A stretch of DNA of 64,000 bases. Origin: Roseivirga sp. E12. Lineage in GTDB: Bacteria > Bacteroidota > Bacteroidia > Cytophagales > Cyclobacteriaceae. Each line of letters starts with the position of its first letter. Position 1 is the first letter of the stretch. Shown piece after piece: positions 1 to 9,257 of the stretch. The stretch covers positions 62,001 to 126,000 of the forward strand of contig NZ_JAGFMD010000007.1 of NCBI RefSeq assembly GCF_017592825.1. The letters run 5' to 3'. The translations under genes were made by a program, and so were the position numbers. The notes below the pieces were generated by a model. The model saw only the letters and a list, made by a program, of their open reading frames with translations. It did no database searches and was not told the origin of the DNA.

Positions 1-498
1 CAATTGCGACTTCGAGATATGGGAGGCATCATTGTCATCGACTTCATTGACATGAGAAGAGCTGAGAATAAAAAGCAGCTTTATCAGTTCATGAAAGAAC
101 AGATGAGTGAGGATCGTGCTAAAAACACCATCCTACCACTATCTAAGTTTGGACTGATGCAGATCACTCGTCAAAGAGTTAGACCTGAGATGAATATTGC
201 TACTCGCGAAGTTTGCCCTACTTGTAATGGTACTGGTAAAGTGAGTGCGACTATTTTGGTCTCAGATCAGATTGAAAAGAATATAGAATACATTTTGAGT
301 ACTCAGAACGAGAAAGGTGTGGCAGTAGCCTTGCACCCATTCTTACATGCTTACTTCACTAAAGGTGTCTTTTCTAAAAGATGGCAGTGGTACAGAAAGT
401 ATCATACCTGGGTGAAAATTGAGAAAGACAGTTCTTTGGGACTCTCCGATTATACCCTCTACAATAAGATGGGAGAAGAGATCGAAATGAAAGCTTAA
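1..498 (+). CDS. rng: Ribonuclease E/G, C-terminal part (cut by window edge)
   Basis: The reading frame is open from base 1, so the gene begins outside the window; 165 residues remain. The segment starting QLRLRDMGGIIVIDFIDM is the end of the RNase E/G catalytic core, a single-strand endoribonuclease that processes rRNA and mRNA in the cytoplasm. The CPTCNGTG motif about 70 residues in is the zinc-link that joins subunits in this family. The remaining tail of about 95 residues is short, as in RNase G and Bacteroidota RNase E/G, with no long degradosome scaffold. A strong hairpin follows the stop. Identification is secure; G versus E naming is convention. Confidence 0.93.
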   Translation, partial: QLRLRDMGGIIVIDFIDMRRAENKKQLYQFMKEQMSEDRAKNTILPLSKFGLMQITRQRVRPEMNIATREVCPTCNGTGKVSATILVSDQIEKNIEYILSTQNEKGVAVALHPFLHAYFTKGVFSKRWQWYRKYHTWVKIEKDSSLGLSDYTLYNKMGEEIEMKA

Positions 499-502
499 AC
501 AT

Positions 503-530
503 AAAAAACCCCGACTTGTCGGGGTTTTTT
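503..530. terminator. Bidirectional intrinsic terminator
   Basis: CCCCGA and TCGGGG form a perfect 6-bp stem around a CTTG loop, flanked by six A on the left and six T on the right. It lies between the convergent RNase G/E gene and the barrel gene at 532-1182, so it can end transcription from both sides. Confidence 0.9.
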
Positions 531-531
531 A

Positions 532-1182
532 TTAGAACTTAATTCCGAATTCTAGACTGAAGAGACTGCTCTTCACTTTAAAGTCATCGTATATAGGGTT
601 CTGAGTCTTGACTTGGTTCAGAAAGCCGATATAATAGTTAAGGCCGGCATAAACTCGTGTGTTGACTCCAATACTCCTTTCGAGTCCACCTCCAAAGTTT
701 CCTGATAGATCGACACTCTGGAATTCACTTACAAAACCAACTCCCGGGGTTTCGTTATCGGTGTTTAACCTAATTTCAGGAACAACTCCAAAGTTGAAGA
801 ATACCTTTGTGTCCAATATAACTTCATTGGTATATAATTTTAGGAGCAGAGGTAGTTGAAGGTACTCGTGATCATAACGTTCTGACACGGTTTGGCCTGC
901 CAGAACACCTGGGTCTGTAAGGCTTATGCGAGTCGCTTTAGAAGCAAAGTTCAATCCGGCATGAAGAATGTAATTTTCTTTAAAGGGTAAATCGACAAAA
1001 GCACCGATCAGGAATTTAATTGCGGATCCGTCTTTTTGAATGTCAGTATTGTTCCCATCTGTAGAAGTACGAGAAAGTGAAAGTGATGGACCTACCTTGA
1101 TGCCAATTCTATAGTCCTGCTGAGCAGTGGCAAATTGACCTATAACCATCAGAATGATGGCTGAGAAAATGTATTTCTTCAT
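532..1182 (-). CDS. PorT-like outer-membrane beta-barrel protein
   Basis: A 216-residue protein with an N-terminal Sec signal peptide (MKKYIFSAIILMV...ATAQQ) followed by alternating polar/hydrophobic segments rich in Gly, Tyr and Phe, and a C-terminal aromatic strand ending in GIKF. This is the layout of small Bacteroidota outer-membrane barrels annotated as PorT family or outer membrane beta-barrel. The frame extends 8 codons upstream of the chosen ATG, but the ATG at 1182 opens directly into a normal signal peptide. No enzymatic role is suggested. Family assignment is by overall composition, not by a diagnostic motif. Confidence 0.7.
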   Translation of the reverse strand: MKKYIFSAIILMVIGQFATAQQDYRIGIKVGPSLSLSRTSTDGNNTDIQKDGSAIKFLIGAFVDLPFKENYILHAGLNFASKATRISLTDPGVLAGQTVSERYDHEYLQLPLLLKLYTNEVILDTKVFFNFGVVPEIRLNTDNETPGVGFVSEFQSVDLSGNFGGGLERSIGVNTRVYAGLNYYIGFLNQVKTQNPIYDDFKVKSSLFSLEFGIKF

Positions 1183-1201
1183 GTTCGATAAAATAAATAA
1201 A

Positions 1202-1209
1202 TACATTTG
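1202..1209 (+). promoter_or_regulatory. -7 box (TACATTTG) for the gldB-like gene
   Basis: An exact match to the Bacteroidota -7 consensus TAnnTTTG, 17 bases before the ATG at 1227. A purine-rich GAGGAG abuts that ATG. Confidence 0.55.
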
Positions 1210-1226
1210 TCATTTAAAAAGAGGAG

Positions 1227-2528
1227 ATGCTTAAACGGTGCTTAATTCTAGTTTTATTATCGGCTTTGGTAGCCTGTTCTAATGATGACTCTTGTGATAG
1301 TGATATAGACTTATCAGATATCAGTCTTGATTTTGAATTTGAGAACCTCACGCATACGTTAAACGAGATAGAAAGTACAGAAGCACTCAATATCTTTTTT
1401 GAGAAACACCCAGTGATCAGAGACGAGTTCTTCGAGTATGGTGGTCGACCAACAGAGGAACAAGTGCTTACGGACTTATCCAAACTAGTTCAAAATCCTG
1501 AAATCAAAGCAGTGTTTCAGACAAACTCCTACAGTGCTTTTGAGGAGGTATTGGACAAGAATAGAGACCTAAGGGAGTTTTTGAGCTATGATTATCTCTC
1601 AGTTAACAAGGGAAAAAACCTTAAGCATCTCTATGAGATGATATCTGGTTCGCGGATCATGTCATTAACCGGAAGGGAAAGCACCAGTGTAGAACCATTG
1701 AGGAATTACCTCAATGCTAACCCAAAAGAAAAGGATTACTACTATACAATTTTCGCTTATCGCTCGGATGACCAATTATTGAAGGATAACTACGAACTAT
1801 TGCAGAACCCTTTTGTAGATACTCTTTACCAAGAAACAATGAGTCTCATTGATGCGGGTATGGTGAGTTATGAGCTAGATAGGGCATACAAGAGAGTAAA
1901 GAAGGCTTATCCGAACTTTACTCCCCCAAAAGTTCAGACTGTTTACTCTGGGTTTGGTAAGGACATATACCTCACTGATTCTCTGTTGATCATTGGACTT
2001 GACTATTATTTGGGAGAGAATGCATCCTTTAGACCAAGTGTCTATGATTATCTACGAGTACGACTGACTCCTGATCATTTGGTGCCCCAACTCATTCAGT
2101 TTACCTCGTTGAAGTTCAATGCAACCAAAAAGGGTAAAAGAACGATTTTGGAGGATATGATCTATTATGGTAAGGCTATGGAGTTTACCAGTGAGATGTT
2201 GCCTTGCGTGGCTGATAGCATTATCATGGGCTATTCCAGTAAGCAGATTGCCGATGCCATGGTAAGCGAAGGAGTTATTTGGTCACATTTTCTAGAAAGG
2301 AAGCTTTTGTACAGTGATATTCCTTCAGATATCACTAAATACATTGATGAACGACCAAACATTCCAGAGATAGATAAAAACTGTCCAGGGCGAATTGGTC
2401 AATGGTTAGGTTGGCAAATTGTAAAAGCTTATCGCGAAGAGTCAGGTGTAGATATAAAGGAATTGATGGAAGAAACAGATGCTCAAAAAATCCTTACGCG
2501 GTCAAAATATAGACCTCGTTCTCGTTAG
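1227..2528 (+). CDS. gldB: GldB-family gliding motility lipoprotein
   Basis: 433 residues beginning with a lipoprotein signal peptide and lipobox (LVACS, Cys17). The C-terminal half carries the features I associate with GldB: a TPPKVQTVYSGF segment, LLIIGLDYYLG near residue 255, YDYLRVRL, DMIYYGKAMEF near 312, a segment on an IW...LLYSD pattern, and PGRIGQWLGWQIVKAY followed by LMEE and SKYRP at the end. GldB is a cell-envelope lipoprotein needed for gliding (with type IX secretion) in Flavobacterium johnsoniae. This protein is about 100 residues longer than typical GldB, mostly in its N-terminal half. No gldC lies next to it, unlike in Flavobacterium. The 3' end overlaps the convergent glycosyltransferase by 35 bases. 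Confidence 0.8.
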   Translation: MLKRCLILVLLSALVACSNDDSCDSDIDLSDISLDFEFENLTHTLNEIESTEALNIFFEKHPVIRDEFFEYGGRPTEEQVLTDLSKLVQNPEIKAVFQTNSYSAFEEVLDKNRDLREFLSYDYLSVNKGKNLKHLYEMISGSRIMSLTGRESTSVEPLRNYLNANPKEKDYYYTIFAYRSDDQLLKDNYELLQNPFVDTLYQETMSLIDAGMVSYELDRAYKRVKKAYPNFTPPKVQTVYSGFGKDIYLTDSLLIIGLDYYLGENASFRPSVYDYLRVRLTPDHLVPQLIQFTSLKFNATKKGKRTILEDMIYYGKAMEFTSEMLPCVADSIIMGYSSKQIADAMVSEGVIWSHFLERKLLYSDIPSDITKYIDERPNIPEIDKNCPGRIGQWLGWQIVKAYREESGVDIKELMEETDAQKILTRSKYRPRSR

Positions 2529-3723
2529 CCTTAATCTGACTTTCGTTATTCAATACCTTCACTAACTTGTTTATCTGAAGCTTTTTGGAATAGAGTGATT
2601 CCGCAATCGTACGCGCATTGTTTTTCGCAGTTTCCATTAACTCTCTGTTCTCAAGATAAAGTCTGAGTTTTTCAATAAACTGATCAGGTTGATGTGGGTC
2701 TGCGTAGAAACCGCACTTGTACTGTTCAACCATGTCCTTTGTCCAGCCAGGAGTGTTTACTATGGTGAGTTTTCCAGAAGCCAGACTATCAAAGAACTTG
2801 TTAGGGCTGTTAGTTGCCAATACGGGTAGGTCAGCAAAGCTCACATAAGTTGCATCCGTTACATTGAGTATTCTCCTGACTCCTTCCTTATTTTGATGAC
2901 CAATGAATTCTATGTTGGTCAACTTCTTTAGGTATGCCTTCAGTTTGATGTTTTGGAGCTGTGAACCCTCACCTACCACTTTAAAGTCAACATTGAGATT
3001 AGCCGACTTTGCCTCACTGGCTATGTCCAGTAGAAACTCGAGGTGGTTTGTCATGCCAATACTACCCAAATAAGTAACAACGAATGGCTTTTCGGCATGA
3101 TAGAACTCAACCAATTTTGGGTCTTTCAGCTCTTTCTTAAAGAACTGACAATCCGCCATATTCGGGATCATAAAAACATCCTTTTCAGGAACTACTTTTT
3201 TGATCCAATCCCTCATTCCCGGAGACAATGCCACAATTCGATCGGCATGACGATATATTCTGGCTTCTAGTCTATAAAGTTGTTTCTTGAAAAAACGACC
3301 CTTGATAGCTCCAATTTCGATAGGAGCTGTGGGCCAAAGGTCTCTAACTTCGAAAGTATAATCTATGCCTAGCTTTTTCTTTAGCCAAAGCCCTATCAAA
3401 CCTACTGTTAGTGGGGTTGAGGTGATGTAAGCGTGATCTATGTTGTCAATTTTCTTAGCCAGTTTTTTGGCCTTTCTAACGAATTTGAAAAATGAAAGAA
3501 CACGTTTAATGAAGCCCATGTCATTGTGATACTTCACAGGGAGGTAATGGACTTTTACACCATCGATATCTTTTACTGTATAAATAGAGTCATTGTGACT
3601 CGTAATCATTTCTACCTCAAACCCATTATCTACAAGGCCTTTGGAGAGGTAATAAGACCGAATGGCACCACCTTCTTGGGGCGTTTTGAAGTATTGGTGA
3701 ATATATAAAATGCGTGATGGCAC
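2494..3723 (-). CDS. Glycosyltransferase family 4 (WbuB/WcaI-like)
   Basis: 409 residues with the GT4 (GT-B fold) layout. The N-terminal domain opens with ILYIHQYFKTPQEGGAIRSYYL, the acceptor-side signature of the WbuB group. The C-terminal domain has FVVTYLGSIGMTNHLEFLL, VVGEGSQ, NIEFIGHQNKEGVRRIL and a late SPNKFFDSLASGKL segment where GT4 enzymes bind the nucleotide-sugar donor. Likely role is adding a sugar to surface polysaccharide or O-antigen. The start is GTG at 3723; a -7 box lies four bases before it. No other polysaccharide genes are adjacent, so the substrate is unknown. Confidence 0.88.
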   Translation of the reverse strand: MPSRILYIHQYFKTPQEGGAIRSYYLSKGLVDNGFEVEMITSHNDSIYTVKDIDGVKVHYLPVKYHNDMGFIKRVLSFFKFVRKAKKLAKKIDNIDHAYITSTPLTVGLIGLWLKKKLGIDYTFEVRDLWPTAPIEIGAIKGRFFKKQLYRLEARIYRHADRIVALSPGMRDWIKKVVPEKDVFMIPNMADCQFFKKELKDPKLVEFYHAEKPFVVTYLGSIGMTNHLEFLLDIASEAKSANLNVDFKVVGEGSQLQNIKLKAYLKKLTNIEFIGHQNKEGVRRILNVTDATYVSFADLPVLATNSPNKFFDSLASGKLTIVNTPGWTKDMVEQYKCGFYADPHQPDQFIEKLRLYLENRELMETAKNNARTIAESLYSKKLQINKLVKVLNNESQIKANENEVYILTA

Positions 3724-3727
3724 AGAT

Positions 3728-3735
3728 CAAATTTA
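3728..3735 (-). promoter_or_regulatory. -7 box (TAAATTTG) for the glycosyltransferase
   Basis: On the minus strand TAAATTTG ends four bases before the GTG start at 3723. That spacing puts the transcript start at or within a few bases of the start codon. Confidence 0.6.
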
Positions 3736-3746
3736 CGAAAATCACA

Positions 3747-4400
3747 TTATCGAATGATTTTCTCCTTCTTCTCAAAATAACGACAGAAGTGAATCAAATT
3801 GCATTCTTCACATTTAGGTTTTCGTGCTAGGCAGGTATACCGTCCGTGCAAAATCAGCCAATGATGGGCCAAAGGAATAACTTCTTTGTCAAGGTTCTTT
3901 ACGAGAACCTTTTCTACAGCAAGCGGAGTGGTTAGATTTTGATTGACTAGACCAAGCCTTTTGGAGACCCGAAAAACATGGGTGTCAACTGCCATTGAAG
4001 GCTGATTCCAAACTACGGAAGTAATAACATTAGCCGTCTTCCGGCCAACGCCTGGTAGCTTTTGTAAATCTTCTATTGTCTGGGGGATTTCCGAACCAAA
4101 GTCTTCCACCAACATCTTACCCAAGCCTATGAGATGCTTGGTTTTATTATTGGGGTAGGAAACGGATCTGATATACGGGAATAGTTCATCAAAATTGGTG
4201 GCGGCCAAATGTTCAGGCGTAGGAAAATCCTGAAACAACTTTGGAGTCACCAAATTGATTCTTTTATCAGTGCATTGAGCACTTAAAACTACGGCAACCA
4301 GTAATTCAAACGGGTTGTCGTAGTTGAGTTCTGTCTCAGCCTCTGGCTGATTTTCGCTAAAATAGGCTACAAATTTCTCGTACCGTTCCTTCCGTGTCAT
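3747..4400 (-). CDS. nth: Endonuclease III
   Basis: 217 residues, the usual length for this base-excision-repair DNA glycosylase/AP lyase. The helix-hairpin-helix LPGVGRKTANVI carries the catalytic Lys (K121) and VDTHVFRVSKRLG the catalytic Asp (D139). The C-terminal C-x6-C-x2-C-x5-C pattern (CLARKPKCEECNLIHFC) binds the 4Fe-4S cluster. It removes oxidised pyrimidines in the cytoplasm. It lies between the sigma-factor pair upstream and the glycosyltransferase downstream on the same strand, with a 15-base gap to the small gene at 4415. Confidence 0.96.
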   Translation of the reverse strand: MTRKERYEKFVAYFSENQPEAETELNYDNPFELLVAVVLSAQCTDKRINLVTPKLFQDFPTPEHLAATNFDELFPYIRSVSYPNNKTKHLIGLGKMLVEDFGSEIPQTIEDLQKLPGVGRKTANVITSVVWNQPSMAVDTHVFRVSKRLGLVNQNLTTPLAVEKVLVKNLDKEVIPLAHHWLILHGRYTCLARKPKCEECNLIHFCRYFEKKEKIIR

Positions 4401-4414
4401 TACGCTAAAATAGC

Positions 4415-4651
4415 CTAATCCACGGAATGTAAATGGTAAGATTTAGAATAACTGATAATAGCATCGATGGTCTTCTCTGAAGGAGACTTCATTGATGCTT
4501 CTAAATCATTTACTACACTGAAAAGGTCGGTATAGGCTTCCGCAAGCTGCTCATCGAAGAGCATTGCGATTTCTATCTCCGAATTTTCTTCAGGGGTAGT
4601 TTCTTTGTAAATGTAACGTACTAGGTCATCTTGGGTAAAGGTTTTGATCAT
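4415..4651 (-). CDS. Small acidic protein paired with the ECF sigma factor
   Basis: 78 residues from the ATG at 4651 (MIKTFTQDDLVRYIYKETT...). It has no signal peptide, no membrane segment and no cysteines; the middle is acidic and probably helical. Its start overlaps the last 26 bases of the sigma-factor gene, so the two are translated from one message and probably act together. Many ECF sigma factors are followed by an anti-sigma factor, but this protein lacks a zinc-binding anti-sigma motif and a transmembrane helix, so that role is only inferred from position. I do not recognise a named family. An open frame extends 16 codons upstream but runs inside the sigma gene. Confidence 0.7.
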   Translation of the reverse strand: MIKTFTQDDLVRYIYKETTPEENSEIEIAMLFDEQLAEAYTDLFSVVNDLEASMKSPSEKTIDAIISYSKSYHLHSVD

Positions 4652-5225
4652 ACGCAATGTTCTTTTTGTCCATCTTTTTTCTAAGGTTGATGAGTGCATA
4701 ACGCATACGGCCCAGAGCAGTGTTGATACTCACACCAGTGGTATCAGCAATTTCCTGAAAGCTCATTTGCATATAATGTCTCATCATAAGCACTTCACGC
4801 TGTGAATCGGGCAACTCTTTGATCAAGTCGCGCAACAAAGCGTGGGTGTCTTCTTTTATTTGTTTGGACTCAATTGAGTCCTCCGAAAATTCTAATGAAT
4901 TAAATACGCTACTGCCATCTTCCATGACAATAGTTGGGTAGCGCTTTGCCCTTCTGAAATTATCAATCGCCAGATTATGTGCAATTCTTGTCACCCATGG
5001 TAAAAATTTACCTTCCTCGTTGTAACGCCCTGATTTGATGGTGTTAACCACCTTTACAAAGGTTTCTTGTAACAAGTCTTCAGCCAAATATTGATCTTTA
5101 ACGATCAAGTAGATGGTTGTATGGATTTTTTTAGTGTGACGTTTTACCAGCGTGGTGAAAGCCTCTTCGCTACCATTTTTATACTGCGATATCAATTGAC
5201 TATCGCTTACAGCATATTTCCTCAT
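4626..5225 (-). CDS. RNA polymerase sigma factor, ECF subfamily
   Basis: 199 residues with region 2 (LISQYKNGSEEAFTTLVKRH, then YLAEDLLQETFVKVV and FLPWVTRIAHNLAIDNFRR) and region 4 (LPDSQREVLMMRHYMQMSFQEIADTTGVSINTALGRMRYAL). This is a group-4 sigma-70 factor that directs RNA polymerase to a dedicated set of promoters. The MRYALINLRKKM end is standard for Bacteroidota ECF factors encoded away from TonB/anti-sigma (FecR) pairs; no FecR or SusC-like gene is nearby. The start is the ATG at 5225. The gene for a small acidic protein overlaps its 3' end. Confidence 0.92.
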   Translation of the reverse strand: MRKYAVSDSQLISQYKNGSEEAFTTLVKRHTKKIHTTIYLIVKDQYLAEDLLQETFVKVVNTIKSGRYNEEGKFLPWVTRIAHNLAIDNFRRAKRYPTIVMEDGSSVFNSLEFSEDSIESKQIKEDTHALLRDLIKELPDSQREVLMMRHYMQMSFQEIADTTGVSINTALGRMRYALINLRKKMDKKNIAYDQNLYPR

Positions 5226-5481
5226 GTCAGTAATTGTTAGGTTAACGTAGAGGTTTATATCATATTGTGCCGGTTTTTAGGGTTGGAATTATTTTCAATA
5301 GTTTCAAAAGTAGAAAATCTCAATTACAAAGCAAATATCCATTTGTTTTTATCAAATCCAGATTAGTTCCTTTTGTCATTTTCATTTCACTCCAAACTTA
5401 AAGCAATCATAGTGCCAAAAAGTGAAATAATATTCTGAGAGATCCAGATAAAATTAAAGTCACAAAACATATTAGCTCTCT

Positions 5482-5489
5482 TATCTTTG
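5482..5489 (+). promoter_or_regulatory. -7 box (TATCTTTG) for uvrA
   Basis: Exact TAnnTTTG match seven bases before the uvrA ATG. The 270-base gap between the divergent sigma gene and uvrA is AT-rich and contains no reading frame I can support. Confidence 0.6.
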
Positions 5490-5496
5490 CACTCTC

Positions 5497-8325
5497 ATGA
5501 ATTTAACAACTGTTCTGAAAAACACCCCTATCGATGAGCTTGACCCTAAGCGGTTCATTATTATAAAAGGGGCTAAGGTAAATAACCTCAAAAGCCTTAG
5601 TGTGGCCATTCCACGCAATAAATTGGTTGTAGTCACAGGTCTGTCAGGCTCTGGAAAATCTTCTCTTGCCTTCGATACCCTTTTTGCCGAAGGTCAGCGT
5701 ATGTATGTGGAAAGTTTGAGCAGTTATGCCCGTCAATTTTTGGGTAGAATGGAAAAACCAGAGGTGGACTATATCAAAGGAGTCTCTCCGGCCATTGCAA
5801 TTGAACAGAAAGTCAGTACACGAAACCCTCGATCGACAGTTGGGACTTCCACTGAAATTTATGACTACCTAAAATTACTTTTCGCAAGAATTGGTAAGAC
5901 TTACTCTCCTGTAAGTGGCAAGGAAGTTCAGAGAGATAGTGTAAGTGGAATAGTCGATTTTATACTCACCAAAGAAGAGGGAAAAAGGGTAATGATCTTG
6001 TGTCCTTTGGTTAAAAAGGATGACAGAACACTAGAACAAGAATTAAACATACTGCTTCAAAAAGGCTATACGAGAGTACTTTCTGAAGGCGAACCTTATT
6101 TTATAGAAGACCTTTTAGGAGACTTAAAAAGTGGGGAAGGCAAGCCTCTTGAAATTTTAATCGATCGGGGCGTTGTTCAGAAAGATGAAGACACACAATT
6201 CAGGTTTGGCGACTCAGTACAAACGGCCCTTTTTGAGGGAGAAGGAGACTGCATAATCGATTTTCCAGGAGAAGAACGGTTCTCTTTTTCAGATCGATTT
6301 GAGGCCGATGGCATTATATTCGAAGAGCCTAGCGTCAACCTTTTCACTTTTAATAATCCCTTCGGTGCTTGTAAGCGTTGTGAGGGCTTCGGAAAGATTT
6401 TAGGTATAGACCCAGACCTTGTCATTCCTGATAAATCACTTTCCGTTTATGAAGGTGCAGTCGCTCCATGGCGAAGTGAAACCATGAAAAAATGGGTTGA
6501 ACCATTGCTAAAACACGGTATTGAATTTGATTTTCCGATTCACCGATCATTTAGTGAGCTGACTGCCGAAGAAAAAGAGCTGCTCTGGAAAGGCAATAAG
6601 TATTTCAAGGGCATCAATCAATTCTTTCAGTTTCTGGAGTCGAAAATGCACAAGATTCAGTACCGAGTGATGCTATCAAGGTATCGAGGTAGGACTGATT
6701 GTCCAGAATGCAAAGGCACACGACTTAGAATGGACGCCTCTTACGTGAAGATTGCAGGCGAATCAATTACCGGGTTGGTGTTAATGTCAGTTAATAACAT
6801 GTTGAAGTTCTTCGATCAGCTTGAACTTACTTCTTTTGAAGAAAAGGTGGCAGGCAGGTTGATGAAAGAAATTAGAAATCGCCTCGAATATCTCGATCGT
6901 GTTGGCCTTGGCTACTTAACGCTGAATCGATTGACAAATACACTTTCAGGAGGAGAGTACCAGCGAATTAAGTTGGCGACATCACTCGGAAGTGCTTTAG
7001 TGGGTTCTATGTATATTCTGGATGAGCCCAGTATTGGTCTTCACCCTAGAGATACCGATCGCTTGATCTCAGTATTAAAAACCCTCCGAGATTTAGGCAA
7101 TACTGTTGTTGTAGTAGAACATGAAGAGAAGGTAATGCAAGCTGCCGACCAGATCATAGATATTGGACCAGATGCTGGGTCAAATGGAGGTGAGTTAGTT
7201 TTCCAAGGCTCATTAGATGAGTTGAAGGAGGCTGGAAACACCTACACCGCTAAATATTTGAATGGCACCGAAAGGTTAGAAGTTCCAAAAGTCAGAAGAA
7301 AGTGGAGAGACAGTATATCCATTAAAGGGGCGCGTGAGAATAACCTTAAGAATATTGATGTTGAAGTTCCCTTAGGTGTGCTCTCTGTCATTACTGGAGT
7401 CAGTGGATCTGGAAAATCAACTTTGATTAAGCGTATTCTTTACCCAGCTCTGGGTAAGATGCTCGGAACGGTAGGTGAGCAAACGGGTAAAATGGATGCA
7501 TTAGAAGGTTCACTTAAGACAGTTACCCAAATTGAATTTGTAGACCAGAATCCGATTGGAAAATCATCGCGATCAAACCCAGTGACCTATGTCAAAGCCT
7601 ACGATGCCATAAGGCAATTGTTTACCGATCAACCAGTGGCTAAACAGCGCGGATATAAGCCTGCATTTTTCTCTTTTAATGTGGATGGTGGTCGTTGTGA
7701 GACTTGCCAGGGAGAGGGCATTGTTAAGATTGAAATGCAGTTTATGGCTGATATCCATTTGACCTGTGAAAGTTGCAAGGGGCAACGTTTCAAACAAGAG
7801 ATTTTAGAAGTCACTCATAGGGATAAGAATATTGCAGAAGTGTTGGATATGACCATTGACGATGCCATGGAGTTTTTTGAAGGTGAAAGATCGGTGATTT
7901 CGAAACTTGCGCCATTGCAGGAAGTAGGTTTGGGATATATCAGGTTAGGACAATCTTCTAACTCACTTAGTGGTGGGGAAGCTCAACGAGTGAAGCTTGC
8001 ATACTTCCTTGGTAAGGGGTCTCCAAAGTCTCGAGCAGCTTCAAAAGACAATATTCTTTTCATCTTTGATGAACCAACGACAGGCCTTCATTTTCATGAT
8101 ATCAGCAAGTTGATGAAGTCCATCAATGCGCTGATCGAGCAGGGAAACTCAGTATTGATTATTGAACATAATACTGAGGTAATCAAGTGTGCGGACTGGG
8201 TTATAGACCTTGGTCCTGAAGGTGGAGAAAACGGTGGTGACCTGTGCTTTGTCGGAACTCCGGAAGAAATGATAAAGCTAAAGGATAACTATACAGCCAG
8301 CTACCTGAAAGAGGCTCTCAATTAG
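5497..8325 (+). CDS. uvrA: Excinuclease ABC subunit A (Bacteroidota paralogue type)
   Basis: 942 residues, the normal UvrA length. There are two ABC ATPase modules: Walker [10 protein letters not shown] (about 48-56) with [12 protein letters not shown] and [12 protein letters not shown]; then GVSGSGKST (about 634) with [12 protein letters not shown] and [12 protein letters not shown]. UvrA dimers scan DNA for bulky damage and load UvrB in nucleotide excision repair. The C-terminal zinc module CETC...CESC is intact. In the first module the CKRC half before [10 protein letters not shown] is present, but the expected upstream CxxC is replaced by RFEADGI. That marks it as the zinc-reduced UvrA version I associate with Bacteroidota, which often carry a second canonical copy. 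Confidence 0.94.
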   Translation: MNLTTVLKNTPIDELDPKRFIIIKGAKVNNLKSLSVAIPRNKLVVVTGLSGSGKSSLAFDTLFAEGQRMYVESLSSYARQFLGRMEKPEVDYIKGVSPAIAIEQKVSTRNPRSTVGTSTEIYDYLKLLFARIGKTYSPVSGKEVQRDSVSGIVDFILTKEEGKRVMILCPLVKKDDRTLEQELNILLQKGYTRVLSEGEPYFIEDLLGDLKSGEGKPLEILIDRGVVQKDEDTQFRFGDSVQTALFEGEGDCIIDFPGEERFSFSDRFEADGIIFEEPSVNLFTFNNPFGACKRCEGFGKILGIDPDLVIPDKSLSVYEGAVAPWRSETMKKWVEPLLKHGIEFDFPIHRSFSELTAEEKELLWKGNKYFKGINQFFQFLESKMHKIQYRVMLSRYRGRTDCPECKGTRLRMDASYVKIAGESITGLVLMSVNNMLKFFDQLELTSFEEKVAGRLMKEIRNRLEYLDRVGLGYLTLNRLTNTLSGGEYQRIKLATSLGSALVGSMYILDEPSIGLHPRDTDRLISVLKTLRDLGNTVVVVEHEEKVMQAADQIIDIGPDAGSNGGELVFQGSLDELKEAGNTYTAKYLNGTERLEVPKVRRKWRDSISIKGARENNLKNIDVEVPLGVLSVITGVSGSGKSTLIKRILYPALGKMLGTVGEQTGKMDALEGSLKTVTQIEFVDQNPIGKSSRSNPVTYVKAYDAIRQLFTDQPVAKQRGYKPAFFSFNVDGGRCETCQGEGIVKIEMQFMADIHLTCESCKGQRFKQEILEVTHRDKNIAEVLDMTIDDAMEFFEGERSVISKLAPLQEVGLGYIRLGQSSNSLSGGEAQRVKLAYFLGKGSPKSRAASKDNILFIFDEPTTGLHFHDISKLMKSINALIEQGNSVLIIEHNTEVIKCADWVIDLGPEGGENGGDLCFVGTPEEMIKLKDNYTASYLKEALN

Positions 8326-9169
8326 ACTTCTTAAAGCGCTTTTTATAAGCACTAAATACATTGGCCGAGACGATCAATGCTGCACCAATAAGCTTAGAAG
8401 AATTCATCTCTTCATTCAGGAAAATGTAACTCGTAACCATGGCTATAGGTGTTCCCAAATAGAAGATAAGACTTGTGGTAGCTGGTGCCAACATGGTAGA
8501 TGCCCTAAGCCAAAGTGTATGTGCGCCAACAGTACATACTACGCCTAGAATACCGAGGAAGATCCAGTCCTGCTGACTTAAGTCCCAGTTGGACTCTGAT
8601 GTAAATGTCAGAAAAACCAATAATGCAAAAGCATATTGGCCAAAAGCCCTAGTCATGGAGTCTATATGCTGATTTCTTCTTTGTACAAAGGGCAGAACAG
8701 CAAAGAAGAATGCACTGACCAAACCCACTAAAATTCCGGCCGTAAGGTCATTTTCTAAGTTGAACTCGGGTACAATAAGGAATATACCGAACAAGGCTAC
8801 CGCTACTGCAATCAAGTCTGATAAAACAGGTTTTTGGCCATTGATAATCCAGTTCAAGTAGATCATATGAAGCCCAAATGAGGAAACTGAGAGTATCGCA
8901 ATGGAAGGTGTAGCGAGCTTAACACTAATAAAATAGGTAATCCAATGTGCTCCAAAGAGTAAGCCGATATACAATAGGCCCTTCCAGTCCTTTTTGCTAA
9001 GCTTTTTTAGCTTGCCGGTCCTGATGATAGTAAATAAGAAAGCCGTCCCGATGACCAGCCTAACAATACCGATGGTAAATGCATTGGCAGAAACCTCTTT
9101 GATAAACACGGGTGTGATTCCAAAAAGAAATACAGCGATTAAGCCTTCGGTATAATAACGGGAGTTCAA
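8318..9169 (-). CDS. DMT-family (EamA) transporter
   Basis: 283 residues with about ten hydrophobic helices in two EamA repeats (first GLIAVFLFGITPVFIKEVSANAF..., second LVGLVSAFFFAVLPFVQRR...). The second half has APATTSLIFYLGTPIAMVTSYIFLNE, the usual EamA repeat end. Such proteins export small metabolites or amino acids across the inner membrane; the substrate cannot be read from sequence. The start is TTG at 9169, supported by a TACATTTG box five bases before it. The 3' end overlaps uvrA convergently by 8 bases. Confidence 0.88.
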   Translation of the reverse strand: MNSRYYTEGLIAVFLFGITPVFIKEVSANAFTIGIVRLVIGTAFLFTIIRTGKLKKLSKKDWKGLLYIGLLFGAHWITYFISVKLATPSIAILSVSSFGLHMIYLNWIINGQKPVLSDLIAVAVALFGIFLIVPEFNLENDLTAGILVGLVSAFFFAVLPFVQRRNQHIDSMTRAFGQYAFALLVFLTFTSESNWDLSQQDWIFLGILGVVCTVGAHTLWLRASTMLAPATTSLIFYLGTPIAMVTSYIFLNEEMNSSKLIGAALIVSANVFSAYKKRFKKSN

Positions 9170-9174
9170 GAATT

Positions 9175-9182
9175 CAAATGTA
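9175..9182 (-). promoter_or_regulatory. -7 box (TACATTTG) for the DMT transporter
   Basis: Exact consensus on the minus strand, five bases before a TTG start. It supports TTG as the true start, because any start further upstream would precede the promoter. Confidence 0.55.
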
Positions 9183-9257
9183 ATTGAAAACTCAATGATG
9201 CACTATGAAGCACAATGTTGATTTCCACCAAGAAAGATTTCACAGAAAATTCGGTGC

